A DNA stretch of 42,754 nt. Origin: an uncultured Flavobacteriaceae bacterium. GTDB lineage: Bacteria; Bacteroidota; Bacteroidia; Flavobacteriales; Flavobacteriaceae. Location: positions 1-42,754 of the forward strand of contig CANMLX010000040.1 of NCBI GenBank assembly GCA_947498845.1, given 5' to 3'. The notes below the pieces were generated by a model that was not told the DNA's origin, made no database searches, and was given only the letters and a program-made list of their open reading frames with translations. The translations under genes were made by a program, and so were the position numbers. Positions 23,430-32,723 of the stretch are shown here, piece by piece; within the stretch, counting starts at the first letter, position 1, and each line of letters opens with the position of its first letter.

Positions 23430-26400
23430 TTAAAATCTATAATAAACGTTAACAAAATATGTAGCACCGTAACCTCTCCAGTAACGATTCCCATATAAAG
23501 GTCGTGTGCGTTGCGCGTCTTCTAAAAGTATATCGTATTTTAAATGACCTTGTGTTTCGTAACCTCCAACATCGTGAGTTTGCCCTAATACATTATTAAT
23601 ACCTGCTTTAACACCAATATAGTTGTTTTTTAATTCCCAAAATTTACCTCCAGAGATGTTAACTGTTAAGTAATCGTCTAATTTTTCTTGTTTTAAGAGT
23701 GAAGCAGCATCTTGCATATTAAAATTTTCAAAAGGTGCGCCATCTGTATCTAAAAAGAACTCGCGAGTTCTTAAATAGGGATTTACAGCAAGGTACTGGT
23801 TGGCTGTGTAATTCCCCATAGCCTCGAACCACCAATTTGTAGGATCGCGATATTCAAAACCTAATGAATACATATTTAAAGGTCCGGCAGATAGTTTATA
23901 GTCTTGTAAAAATACCTCGCCCAGGTCTACAACATTAGCTTCGGAAATTACATACTGTAAGTTGGGGTTGTTGGCATATGTATAGTTACCATAAGCCGCA
24001 GCACCTTTTAACGTTAATACGTTTAGTATATCGTAAGACATTCCAAATTCTAACCCCATATATTGTTTATCTACACCAGTAAGTACTTCTTGGATTGTAG
24101 ATGATGTTTCTGTACTAACACTTGTACCTAAAAAGGTAGTATTAGAACTGGCATCCGATACTTTGTTATAAAATCCAGAAATACTTGCTTTAAGCTTAGC
24201 GCTTTTGTAGGTGTAATTTAATTCGGCCGAAAGGGTTGTAGCTTGTTCTACAGGAATAAGGTCCTCGGCTTGTTCTAAACTTTCTTCATCGGTTAATCCA
24301 GTTTCTATAGCTCTGGGATTATCACTTTCTCTGGCGTTAACAAAAAGTGTATTAAGATGTGGGGCTTGCACACCATAAGCGCCTCTAATATTAATTTGAT
24401 TTTTAGCATCTATTGCATAGCCTAAACCTCCTTTTACTGTATAGTCTAAAAAGGTATGCTTTCTACCTTCTCCTAATGAAATATTTGGTGAACTTCCAGA
24501 GAGGTAATTGCCTTCTCTCCAATTGGTGTTGTATGCTACACTACCCCCAATAAAGGCACTAAATTGGTCCATTTTATAAACCCCTTGTAAAAAAGCGTTA
24601 ATCGAAGTTTTGTTTAAATTGTAATTGTATCTAAACGTCTCGTCTGTAGAAACGATCCTGTTTGGATTTAAAAGGTTTGATTGTATGGCATCTCCAGTGC
24701 CCTCTAATGCACTTACATCCAGATAGCCTTGAGCTCCCAAAAGATTTTTTAGTCTTGCAAAGTTTTTAGACGTATAACTTGTATAACCTAAAGAAGCATT
24801 AACATTAAATGTGGGGTTAATATTTATAGTAGCAATACTGTTAAATGTAAAGTTTGAGTCTTCTATAACATCTTCATATAGTGCATATATAGCGTTATCT
24901 AATCCACTATTTATATTAGCATCAAAAAAATCAAACCAGTTAATTTGACCATTGTTTCTAAAGGCTTCCTCCGCCAGAAATGCACCATCATAATCTGGGT
25001 TGTCGGCATCGCTTAGAAATGCACTTGGTAGTTTAGAAGCCAGAGTAGGATCGGGATTAATACCGGGAGAAGGCGTAACACCGCTAAATCCATTAAAGTT
25101 AGTGCCTCTAAAATCAATATTGCTTCTGGTATTAGAACCAAAACTATAGGCTAAGTTAGTTTGTAATTTTATATTAGACCCTAAGTTAAGATAATGACTT
25201 AACATAAAAAAGGGCTGCGATACATTTTGCTTTCTTGAATTTCTAATGTCTTCACTTTGTAGTCCCCAAAAACTATTGTATTTGTTATCTTTTAAGCTAA
25301 AAACTTCTTCTGTGTTTGCAGATCTTCCAGCACGTTCTGTAGCTGTGGCATAGGCCGTGAAATTAAGGGTGCTATTACCACTTAATCTTGCTTCTGCACT
25401 AATAAAGAATGCATTGGAGTCGTATGGTGTCCCATCAAAATAGCCTTCGTCTATGGCTAATCGTTTCGTTGCTGAAAGAGCAATTGCGAATCCGTTTGTA
25501 GACATTCCAGAAGCATAAGTAGCGTTTAAGCCATGAGAAAAACGTCTGTTGGATGAAAGATACGATACTTTACCGCCTTTACGATATTCTGATGCTCTGG
25601 TGTTAATACTTAGGTTTCCTAAAGTGCCTCCAACAGCATATTTGGAAGGTTTAAGTCCATAGTCTAAAAAGTTATTTTGCATCACTTCTTCTAAACCTCC
25701 AATAGTATTCCAATCTGCTGCACCATTAGTAGGCGTGTTAATAGAAACGCCATTAATCATAACATTTCCTGAAGCGGCATCTTGACCACGAGCCTTAAAA
25801 AACGAAGGACTAAACTGGTAAGCTGCGATATTTAAAAATACGTTATTAGACGACTGATAGAAACGCGAGAAATTAGTAACGGTAGTATTACCATCAAATA
25901 ATTGATCCTCGGCATAGGTATTTATTTGTCTGTTTTCGATATCGTATAGATCGTTACCTAAGGTAATACCATCCACATTGGCTATTTTACCAAAACTTAT
26001 AAAGATGTCATACTTTTTTACGCCGTAACCTTCTTTATCTACTTTGATAACAATGGGACCTTCAGGGACGTTTCCATTAAACACAAATCGACCATCACTA
26101 TCTGTTTCAGTAGTCATAAACGAACCAACAATAGTAACTCGAGCGCCCGTAATAATCTCTTTAGTTTGTTTATCTGTAACAATTCCAGTAAGCGATGTTC
26201 CTGTAAGTTCTATCTTTTCTTTCCTGGGTTTATCTTCGGCATCTTCTGGGTAAAGATTAATATCTTTAATTGTTGCTGTTTTGTTTTCTACGGTAGTAAT
26301 TTTAAATCTTCTGTAGGCATAACCGTCTTTACTTATAGCGATGGCTATTTCACCTATAGGGACATCTTCATTAAATATAAAGCCTCCTAATTCATTGGTT

Positions 26401-26555
26401 CTTTGAACATTTTTTGTGTTTTCAATTTGTACAAGCGCGTCCTTTACAGGTTTTTGAGTTTCGCTATCAATTATGTTGCCTTTAACAACAGCTTCTTGAG
26501 CCCAACTTGAGAGAAATAAACATGAAAAAAATAGGGCGTAAAAAAATCTTATCAT
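23430..26555 (-). CDS. TonB-dependent receptor with two carboxypeptidase-like domains
   Basis: A 1041-residue outer-membrane receptor. After the signal peptide (residues 1-19, SWAQ) come two carboxypeptidase regulatory-like domains (~20-105 and ~118-200). A plug domain follows (~215-330, with MINGVSINTPTNGAADWNTIGG), then a 22-strand-type barrel ending in the terminal aromatic FVNVYYRF. The tandem CarboxypepD_reg arrangement and the absence of a SusD neighbour separate it from starch-utilisation SusC proteins. It forms an operon with the DUF5689 lipoprotein, which probably caps or assists it. Substrate cannot be read. No specialised control site is evident in the 283-bp upstream region. Confidence 0.88.
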   Translation of the reverse strand: MIRFFYALFFSCLFLSSWAQEAVVKGNIIDSETQKPVKDALVQIENTKNVQRTNELGGFIFNEDVPIGEIAIAISKDGYAYRRFKITTVENKTATIKDINLYPEDAEDKPRKEKIELTGTSLTGIVTDKQTKEIITGARVTIVGSFMTTETDSDGRFVFNGNVPEGPIVIKVDKEGYGVKKYDIFISFGKIANVDGITLGNDLYDIENRQINTYAEDQLFDGNTTVTNFSRFYQSSNNVFLNIAAYQFSPSFFKARGQDAASGNVMINGVSINTPTNGAADWNTIGGLEEVMQNNFLDYGLKPSKYAVGGTLGNLSINTRASEYRKGGKVSYLSSNRRFSHGLNATYASGMSTNGFAIALSATKRLAIDEGYFDGTPYDSNAFFISAEARLSGNSTLNFTAYATATERAGRSANTEEVFSLKDNKYNSFWGLQSEDIRNSRKQNVSQPFFMLSHYLNLGSNIKLQTNLAYSFGSNTRSNIDFRGTNFNGFSGVTPSPGINPDPTLASKLPSAFLSDADNPDYDGAFLAEEAFRNNGQINWFDFFDANINSGLDNAIYALYEDVIEDSNFTFNSIATININPTFNVNASLGYTSYTSKNFARLKNLLGAQGYLDVSALEGTGDAIQSNLLNPNRIVSTDETFRYNYNLNKTSINAFLQGVYKMDQFSAFIGGSVAYNTNWREGNYLSGSSPNISLGEGRKHTFLDYTVKGGLGYAIDAKNQINIRGAYGVQAPHLNTLFVNARESDNPRAIETGLTDEESLEQAEDLIPVEQATTLSAELNYTYKSAKLKASISGFYNKVSDASSNTTFLGTSVSTETSSTIQEVLTGVDKQYMGLEFGMSYDILNVLTLKGAAAYGNYTYANNPNLQYVISEANVVDLGEVFLQDYKLSAGPLNMYSLGFEYRDPTNWWFEAMGNYTANQYLAVNPYLRTREFFLDTDGAPFENFNMQDAASLLKQEKLDDYLTVNISGGKFWELKNNYIGVKAGINNVLGQTHDVGGYETQGHLKYDILLEDAQRTRPLYGNRYWRGYGATYFVNVYYRF

Positions 26556-26838
26556 TCAATTATTTTTTAATTATACGATTTAACCATTCAAAATAGATTA
26601 CTAAAGCGGTTGCTTTTACTGTTTTATTAAAATATCAGCATTAATTTTAAAATTAGTGCAAACTACTTATTCTATTTTGTATCATTTTAATAAAGTATGT
26701 TACAAAAATGTAAACAGTTACCTCTACCATATGTGGGTATTTTTTTATTTTAAATGGCGGCTAATATATAAATTTGATCTATACGTGCTTTATAAAGTTG
26801 GTTGTAAGCATGTATTTTTAAGTTAATGTGTTAGAATA
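26556..26838. other. Spacer between clpV and the TonB-dependent receptor
   Basis: No gene and no strong hairpin were seen. It must hold the promoter of the leftward receptor operon and the 3' end of the clpV transcript, but no exact TAnnTTTG element was found on the minus strand. Confidence 0.4.
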
Positions 26839-29310
26839 TTACACTGTAGTTACAGAATTTTCTACTGGGTTAAATGTTACTTTTCCATCCTCAAGCTTAA
26901 TTTGAACTATTTGTGGCGGCTTTATTTCATCGGAAATGATCATTTTAGATAAAGGCCTTTTTAATTGATTGCGAATAACACCTTTTAACGGACGAACACC
27001 ATAAGTTGGTGAAAATCCATTTAAAGCAAGGTGTTTTCTAGTATCCTCATCAATTTCCAGCGTAATGCCTAAACGTTCGGCCATACTAAGTAATTCCTTT
27101 TTTAGATGAAGGTTGAATATAGAAACTGCAATATTTTCTGTAATAGGCGAAAAAGGAACAATTTCTGTGATACGCCCTAAAAATTCTGGACGAAAATAAT
27201 CCGACATAATATCGGTGAGTTCATTGGACGTTGGCACTTCACCTTTTGCCATTGTTTTAGATATAAATTCTGATCCTATGTTTGAGGTGAATAAGATAAC
27301 TGCGTTAGAAAAATCACCTTCTTTACCTAAGCGATCATGTAATTTACCTTCGTCTAGAATTTGTAGAAAAACATCAAAAACAGACTGATGCGCTTTTTCA
27401 ATTTCATCAAAAAGCACAATGGAATAGGGTTTTTCTCTAATTTTATTAACAAGTACGCCGCCTTCTTCATAACCAACATAGCCTGGAGGCGCTCCGTATA
27501 ATAGTGCAGCAGAATGTTCTTCTTTAAACTCAGACATATCAAAACGAATAAAGGCATGCTCGTCGTTAAATAAGAATTCGGCTAACGATTTAGCAAGCTC
27601 CGTTTTTCCTGTTCCGGTAGGTCCAGAGAAAAAGAAAGAGCCAATAGGTTGCCCTGGTTTAGACAGTCCAGATCGTGATTCTACAATAGCATCGGCAACT
27701 GTTTTAATGGCAATGTCTTGGCCTATAACACGTTTTCTTAAGGTGTCTTCCATCTCCAGTAAGCGCTCTTTTTCCTGTGTCTGTACTTTGCCGGCAGGTA
27801 TCCCTGTAATGCTAGAGACTACTGTAGCAAGATCTTCTTCGGTAACCTCGTTTTTATCTTTTTCGGCGTGAGCTTTTATATGTTGTAATAGGGTGATAAT
27901 ACATGCCTTTTTTTCTTCTACAGTTTTTAGATCTAATGGGTTTTCGTCCAAATATTGGTCTAAAACTATGGTGCTTATTTTATTGGTTAACGATACATAA
28001 AACCAATCTAATTCTTCAAGAAGTTTTTCTTGAGTAGCGTCTTTTGTAGTTTCTTGTAACTTAGTATAGGCTTTTTTAAGCGCTTCAATATCATTAGGTA
28101 ACGATTGTTGTGAGACTTTAATGGCAGACATGGTTCTGTCTATTAAATCTATAGCAGAATCTGGTAAGCTCTTTTCTTTTAAATAGCGTTTTGCTAATCT
28201 TATGGTTTCTTTAATCGCGCTTTCAGAAATAGCTAACTCATGATGCTCGGTATATATTTTAGCATTATTTTTTAGAATTCTAAAGGCGAGCTCATTATCG
28301 GGTTCATCAATGTGTAATGCTTCCATTCGTCGTTCTAGTGCTTCATCAACAGCAATTAATTTTCTGTAGTTTTCTGAAGTTGTAGCAGCAATTAGTGTGA
28401 CGCCTCCAGCATTTAGTTCAGATTTTATACTATTTGCGATGCTTTTGTTAGATGCTTTGTCTTCTAAGAGTGTATGGAAATCGTCAATAAACAAAATAGG
28501 TTTGTCAAAACTTCTGGCTTCTTTAAATAGGTTTTGTAAGCGATCTTCAATTTCACCTTTGTAAGACGCTCCAGAAAGTAGCGCTGCCGGGTTTATTTCT
28601 AAAAGCGTAGCATCTTTAAGACTATTTACAATGCTTTGGTGGTGTATCGCAGCAGCAAAGTATTCTACTAAAGCTGTTTTTCCCACGCCAGATTCTCCTA
28701 AGATTACTACGTGAGGTTTCGATTTTCTATTTAGAATTTCAGAGATTTTCTTTAGTTCCTTGTCTCTTCCAATAATATGGTCGTATTTACCTTCGCTGGC
28801 CATCAAAACTTTATTAATGGCATATTTATTTAGATTATCCTGATTGTTGGAAATAGTGGATGTCGTAGTATTAGTCGAATTGTTAACTGTATTTGCTGTT
28901 TTTGTACTAAACGTACTTATTAGCTGCGTATGGGTTACAGGTAATGATTTTAATTGATCAAAGCTAAATCCAACTCCTGGTGTTATTGCCGAAATAAATA
29001 CACTTAGTAAATCGGCTACATCCAAATTAAGCTTTGCTTTTATGTCTTCGGCTTCTTCCAGTATGGTTTGCGCATTATTATCTGCCGAAATATCTTTATG
29101 ATGGTGTGACCTTTTTGGGTAGGTTTCCAAATGCACATCGGCCCATTCATCTATAAAATAAACGTCAATGTCACTATTAAAGAGTAAACGCATTAAAGGA
29201 AAGTCTTTATGTAGCGTTGCTTTTATAAGGTGCGCAGGGCCATAACTTTCATGTTGGTATTCGTTTGCTATTTGTGTCGCAATATGCATTACTTTATCAA
29301 TATGTTGCAT
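26839..29310 (-). CDS. tssH: TssH/ClpV, AAA+ ATPase of the T6SS
   Basis: Disassembles and recycles the contracted TssB/TssC sheath using ATP. The 823 residues comprise a Clp N-terminal repeat domain (~1-140), a Thr/Asn/Ser-rich linker (~137-158) and a first AAA+ module: Walker A GESGVGKT at 205-212 and Walker B ILFIDD near 272-277. A coiled middle domain follows (~395-480). The second AAA+ module has Walker A GPTGTGKT at 563-570, pore loop GYVGYEEGG at ~610-618, Walker B IVLFDE at ~631-636, and a ClpB-type C-terminal domain. Close linkage to tssD/B/C identifies it as ClpV rather than the general disaggregase ClpB. It is transcribed divergently from tssD; TACTTTTG on the minus strand (29371-29364) is a possible -7 element. 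Confidence 0.9.
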   Translation of the reverse strand: MQHIDKVMHIATQIANEYQHESYGPAHLIKATLHKDFPLMRLLFNSDIDVYFIDEWADVHLETYPKRSHHHKDISADNNAQTILEEAEDIKAKLNLDVADLLSVFISAITPGVGFSFDQLKSLPVTHTQLISTFSTKTANTVNNSTNTTTSTISNNQDNLNKYAINKVLMASEGKYDHIIGRDKELKKISEILNRKSKPHVVILGESGVGKTALVEYFAAAIHHQSIVNSLKDATLLEINPAALLSGASYKGEIEDRLQNLFKEARSFDKPILFIDDFHTLLEDKASNKSIANSIKSELNAGGVTLIAATTSENYRKLIAVDEALERRMEALHIDEPDNELAFRILKNNAKIYTEHHELAISESAIKETIRLAKRYLKEKSLPDSAIDLIDRTMSAIKVSQQSLPNDIEALKKAYTKLQETTKDATQEKLLEELDWFYVSLTNKISTIVLDQYLDENPLDLKTVEEKKACIITLLQHIKAHAEKDKNEVTEEDLATVVSSITGIPAGKVQTQEKERLLEMEDTLRKRVIGQDIAIKTVADAIVESRSGLSKPGQPIGSFFFSGPTGTGKTELAKSLAEFLFNDEHAFIRFDMSEFKEEHSAALLYGAPPGYVGYEEGGVLVNKIREKPYSIVLFDEIEKAHQSVFDVFLQILDEGKLHDRLGKEGDFSNAVILFTSNIGSEFISKTMAKGEVPTSNELTDIMSDYFRPEFLGRITEIVPFSPITENIAVSIFNLHLKKELLSMAERLGITLEIDEDTRKHLALNGFSPTYGVRPLKGVIRNQLKRPLSKMIISDEIKPPQIVQIKLEDGKVTFNPVENSVTTV

Positions 29311-29625
29311 GAGCTTTTTATATTAGGAGAAGGGTTAAACAATTTTATTTTTCATGTTGCATTCAAAAGTAATATTATTTTGAAAAGTAAGAATTAAAAA
29401 AAAATGTTAAAGTATTAGATTATGAGAATATGTAGGAATTTATTAAGGTATAGTGGTGGTGTTTCGTCTATGATTTGTTAGTTTTTGGCTAAAATAGTCT
29501 TAAATTTTCGTAAAATTCCTGCAATGATTTTGTAAAGTGATTTTTTTTTAGATATGTTTGCTGTGGCGTTTTATGCCGTTATATAAATTTTAATCAGGTA
29601 ATATTTACCACAAAAACAAATTATT
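29311..29625. promoter_or_regulatory. Divergent regulatory region between tssH and tssD
   Basis: A 315-bp AT-rich spacer that must control both directions. Rightward: TTTG (29529-29532) and TATGTTTG (29553-29560), 20 bases apart, give a near-ideal Bacteroidota promoter for tssD with a ~60-base leader. Leftward: TACTTTTG (29371-29364) matches the -7 element about 54 bases before the tssH start, without a clear -33 partner. No operator-like palindrome is evident. Confidence 0.55.
29529..29560 (+). promoter_or_regulatory. Promoter of the main tssD gene
   Basis: TTTG at 29529-29532 and TATGTTTG at 29553-29560 match both consensus elements exactly, with 20-base spacing. The predicted transcript start is near 29567, leaving ~59 bases before the start codon. 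It is the best promoter match in the secretion cluster, fitting the large amount of tube protein required. Confidence 0.7.
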
Positions 29626-30015
29626 ATGTCTTTTAAAGCAACATTTAAAGTTGGAGGAGAAGAGTACAATGTATTAGGTTGTAATTATGCTCTTAAACAA
29701 GAAACAGATGCAACAGGTAGACCATCTTCTGTAACTAGAGGAGGAATGGTTACTGTTACAGTAGAGTCAACAGACTCAACAGCTCTATACGAGTGGCAAT
29801 GTAGTAGCTTCGATCACAAAGATGCAAGTCTTACTTTTTTTAAAAGAGACACAGATGCTAAGCTTAAGCAAGTTGATTTTAAAACAGCTTATATGGTGAA
29901 TTTCAAAGAAGAATTTAATTTTGAAGGCGCTACACCATTAAGAATAACATTCACATTATCTGCAGAAGAAATGACAAGCGGAAGTGGTGTTTTTACTAAC
30001 CAATGGGCTATGTAG
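29626..30015 (+). CDS. tssD: TssD (Hcp) tube protein, main copy
   Basis: A 129-residue Hcp-like ring protein that stacks to form the inner tube inside the TssB/TssC sheath. Family features: MSFKATFKVGGEEYNVLGCNY, ATGRPS, ESTDSTALYEW, LTFFKRDTDAKLKQVDF and the closing TNQWAM. It has the standard T6SSiii length without extension. It has its own promoter upstream and a terminator downstream, so it can be produced in excess over the sheath genes that follow. It is the only tssD at the head of the structural cluster and therefore probably the structural copy. Confidence 0.93.
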   Translation: MSFKATFKVGGEEYNVLGCNYALKQETDATGRPSSVTRGGMVTVTVESTDSTALYEWQCSSFDHKDASLTFFKRDTDAKLKQVDFKTAYMVNFKEEFNFEGATPLRITFTLSAEEMTSGSGVFTNQWAM

Positions 30016-30075
30016 TCAAGATTAAAAAATCATTTTAAATATCTTGATTACATAGATAACTAAATAAATGATATT

Positions 30076-30117
30076 AAAAGAGAGGGGGTTGTTTTTTCAA
30101 TTACCCTCTTTTTTGTT
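30076..30117 (+). terminator. Terminator after tssD
   Basis: AGAGGG...TTG (from ~30081) pairs with CAA...CCCTCT (to ~30109), leaving a small internal bulge, and a long T run follows. It lies ~60 bases after the tssD stop codon and likely lets a fraction of transcripts read into tssB and tssC. Confidence 0.8.
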
Positions 30118-30186
30118 TTTTTTATAATTAAGAATAAGTTACTTATATTAGCGAGATAGAAGTTGAATTTTTAAAACACATACAAT

Positions 30187-30639
30187 ATGGCATCAAATAA
30201 TGTTGGACTTGGTGGTAACGTGGTAGATGTTGATGCAGGAGAAGCATTAAATGAAATCCCACAGAATAGAACACTTATTGCAGGAAAATTAACGCCCAAT
30301 ACACCTATTAAACCCAAAACTGTTGAAGGGCTAAGAACTATAGATGAGGTTTTTAATCATTTTTCACCAGAAATGACTATTGGTTTTGAAGATAGTGAAG
30401 GGGGTACAGTAAACGAATCTTTAAAATTCAGTAACCTAGGAGATTTTGGAAAAAAAGGAATTACTCAAAATAGTGATTTCTTAAAAGGCCTAGAGATAGA
30501 GAGCGAACAATATAAGAAAATAATAAAGCAGCTTAAAACGAATAAAATTCTTAAGCAGGCATTACTAGATACAGATGCAAAAGCATCTTTAATCACAGCA
30601 TTAGATACGTTGATCGCAGAGCTAAATGCTGCAAAATAA
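30187..30639 (+). CDS. tssB: TssB, small T6SS sheath subunit
   Basis: A 150-residue protein that co-assembles with TssC into the contractile sheath. Typical features are PNTPIKPKTVEGLRTIDEVFNHFSPEM, matching the LRTLDDVFAHFKP-like block of TssB, and the C-terminal helix (LITALDTLIAELNAAK) that swaps into the TssC groove. It is followed 18 bases later by tssC, the invariant partner. It is shorter than proteobacterial TssB (about 165), as in other Bacteroidota. No separate strong promoter is seen; expression probably comes from readthrough of the tssD terminator. Confidence 0.92.
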   Translation: MASNNVGLGGNVVDVDAGEALNEIPQNRTLIAGKLTPNTPIKPKTVEGLRTIDEVFNHFSPEMTIGFEDSEGGTVNESLKFSNLGDFGKKGITQNSDFLKGLEIESEQYKKIIKQLKTNKILKQALLDTDAKASLITALDTLIAELNAAK

Positions 30640-30657
30640 TTTTGAACTGATAGTTAT

Positions 30658-32007
30658 ATGGCAAATAAAGAAAGTCAAGGGAATTTACAAGAAAGGTCGT
30701 ATTTAGAGCAAATTCGTGAAAAATCGGATGCATTAGCAAAATACGGAGGTTTTGACCTTTTAGAATCTGCAATAGACGATGTACAAAACTTAAATCCTGA
30801 GCGAAAAGCAAGACGAAAAATATTCTTAACAGAAAACAACAAAAAACAAGAACGTAAAGATTTACTTAAGGTGTTGACCTTATGGTCTGAAACCTTAAAA
30901 TCTGATGGTGACATTGTTGATTTAATAGATAAGGCGGGAGAAAAGTCTGAAGCTTCTAAAAAGGTATTGAAAAAGAACCTCAAAACAGCTTTAGATGAAA
31001 CTCAAGAGCTAGAAGCCTCTTACCGATCGGTAGCTTTATTCTATAAAAATACAGATGAGGCAGCCATCAAGAATGCCACGATTGTAAATGCAGAATTAGA
31101 GCAATTAACGGATCTGGATAATACACGATTTTTTGATTATATCCAAGATGAAATCGTATCTAGTTACGACCGATTAGATTTAAGAGATAACTATGGGTTA
31201 TTGGTATTGCCGGGCTATTTAGGTTCTAAATCTGTGGTGGATAAATGGGCAAAAATGGCACATAAAAACAAAGTAACATTGGTTACCGACTTTGCACATT
31301 TAGATGAGCCAGACGATGTTATGGAATTGTTTGAAAGCGCAAGTTTAGCTAGTGGAGATGCTTATTTATCTAATACTATTATGACGTGTAACTGGTTAGT
31401 AGGGAGAAAGAAAGAAGAAGATTTAGGTGAAGAAGATGATCTTTATGTGCCACCATCTGGAGCTTTAGCAGGAACGATGTATAAGACATTGATGTCTCAG
31501 GTTACAGCTGGTAAAAAACATGGGGGTTTAAGTGAAGTAGAAGCTGTAAGTTTCGATTTAAGAAAAAGTGAAATTGCTACTTTAGAAAATTTAGGATTGG
31601 TGCCTATGGTAAATGAGTATGGAAAGGTAATGGCATTTTCAGCAAAAACACTATTTAATGGAGATAATATAGGATTACAAACCTATTCTGTAGTTCGTGT
31701 ATTTGATTATATATCTAAGGTGTTGATGGACTTTCTAAACCGTCGCGCTTTTGAAAATTTTAATACGAAGACTAGAAATGAAATCTTAAAACAAATTGTT
31801 AAATTTTTAGACAGTGTTACTGGTCCAGGTAAATTAATAGAAAACTTTGATGTTAAAAAGTTTGAACAAGATAGAAATCAAAAAGATAAAATAAATATAG
31901 ATATTCGTTTAAAACCATATTTTCCGGCTAAAAATTTCTTGATCACTATGGATGGTCAGAAAGGAGATGAAGGTACTGAATGGGATACCGATTACGAGGA
32001 GCAATAG
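30658..32007 (+). CDS. tssC: TssC, large T6SS sheath subunit
   Basis: The 449-residue TssC (VipB/EvpB) protein. Recognisable blocks are LDNTRFFDYIQDEIVSSYDRLDLRDNYGLLVLPGYLG, DKWAKMAHKNKVTLVTDFAHLD and SLASGDAYLSNTIMTCNWLVGRKKEE. The C-terminus has FNTKTRNEILKQIVKFLDSVTGPGKLIENF, followed by the sheath end IDIRLKPYFPAKNFLITMDG. With TssB it forms the contractile tube around TssD. It is the last gene before a strong terminator (32034-32069), so tssB-tssC form a unit separate from the baseplate genes. Confidence 0.92.
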   Translation: MANKESQGNLQERSYLEQIREKSDALAKYGGFDLLESAIDDVQNLNPERKARRKIFLTENNKKQERKDLLKVLTLWSETLKSDGDIVDLIDKAGEKSEASKKVLKKNLKTALDETQELEASYRSVALFYKNTDEAAIKNATIVNAELEQLTDLDNTRFFDYIQDEIVSSYDRLDLRDNYGLLVLPGYLGSKSVVDKWAKMAHKNKVTLVTDFAHLDEPDDVMELFESASLASGDAYLSNTIMTCNWLVGRKKEEDLGEEDDLYVPPSGALAGTMYKTLMSQVTAGKKHGGLSEVEAVSFDLRKSEIATLENLGLVPMVNEYGKVMAFSAKTLFNGDNIGLQTYSVVRVFDYISKVLMDFLNRRAFENFNTKTRNEILKQIVKFLDSVTGPGKLIENFDVKKFEQDRNQKDKINIDIRLKPYFPAKNFLITMDGQKGDEGTEWDTDYEEQ

Positions 32008-32033
32008 AAGAGTATACAATACGACACTAATAT

Positions 32034-32069
32034 AAACTGTTTGAAATTAATTTTCAGGCAGTTTTTTTT
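32034..32069 (+). terminator. Terminator after tssC
   Basis: AAACTGTTTGAAA (32034-32046) pairs over 13 bp, with two G-U pairs, to TTTTCAGGCAGTTT (32051-32064), and eight T follow. It begins 27 bases past the tssC stop codon. Confidence 0.88.
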
Positions 32070-32208
32070 GCTATTAAAAACAAATATTTGTTAATGTTTA
32101 ACGAATCTAAGTCCTCTAGTTGAATATCGTTTTAATAGATTTATTTTTGAAACAGTAAGATAAACCTATGTTTTAATCATTTTTAACAATAAGATATATC
32201 GAGTTTGT

Positions 32209-32243
32209 AAAAGCAATATGAAAAATAATTTTATCTTGCTTTT
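32209..32243. repeat. Hairpin in the tssC-tssE spacer
   Basis: AAAAGCAA (32209-32216) and TTGCTTTT (32236-32243) form an 8-bp stem with a 19-nt loop about 45 bases before tssE. The loop holds TAATTTTA (32226-32233), one base short of a -7 element, and TTTG lies at 32204-32207. The segment may be the tssE promoter rather than a terminator. The rest of the 280-bp spacer shows nothing else. Confidence 0.35.
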
Positions 32244-32288
32244 ATAAAATATTCTGAACACAGATAGAATACTATAAGATATTATAAA

Positions 32289-32720
32289 ATGCGATATAAA
32301 TATTACAAGCTTCCATTAAATGCGACTTCGTTTATTAAGAATAAACCTATAAATGTATGTAACATTCAGGAATCCATCGCAAATTATATTCATCTTGTTA
32401 TGATTACTCGTTTTGGAGAATGTAGTTTTGATGATTCTTTGGGGTGTGCCGTGTGGAATATTGATTTTAATAATATATCATCCGATAATAAATTGAGAAC
32501 TATTGTTGCAGAGTCTTTATTAAAATCATTAAGAACACATGAAAAGCGATTGTTTAATTTAGAGGTAGACGTAGAAATAAAACAAGAAGAAATAGATAAA
32601 AATAAAAAGAAGAGCAGAATAAAAAAACGAATATACATATTAGTTGATGGTGTGATAAAAAAAACTAACGAGGATTTTAACTATAAAGAGCATTTTTATA
32701 TTGCCCCTTTATCATATTAA
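32289..32720 (+). CDS. tssE: TssE, gp25-like baseplate subunit
   Basis: A 143-residue member of the gp25/TssE group, which joins the baseplate wedges to the first sheath ring. The core is FIKNKPINVCNIQESIANYIHLVMITRFGECSFDDSLGCAVW, where the S(I/V)xxxxxxLxxTRxGEx...G motif of gp25 appears in divergent form, followed by an ESLLKSLRTHEKRLFNLEVDVEI segment. The C-terminal basic stretch (KNKKKSRIKKR) is typical of divergent Bacteroidota versions. It is 3 bases ahead of tssF, so it is translationally coupled to it. Confidence 0.82.
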   Translation: MRYKYYKLPLNATSFIKNKPINVCNIQESIANYIHLVMITRFGECSFDDSLGCAVWNIDFNNISSDNKLRTIVAESLLKSLRTHEKRLFNLEVDVEIKQEEIDKNKKKSRIKKRIYILVDGVIKKTNEDFNYKEHFYIAPLSY

Positions 32721-32723
32721 CTT

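Noticed and set aside
26839..29310. General disaggregase ClpB
   Set aside because: Divergent N-terminal and linker regions and direct linkage to tssD/B/C point to ClpV.
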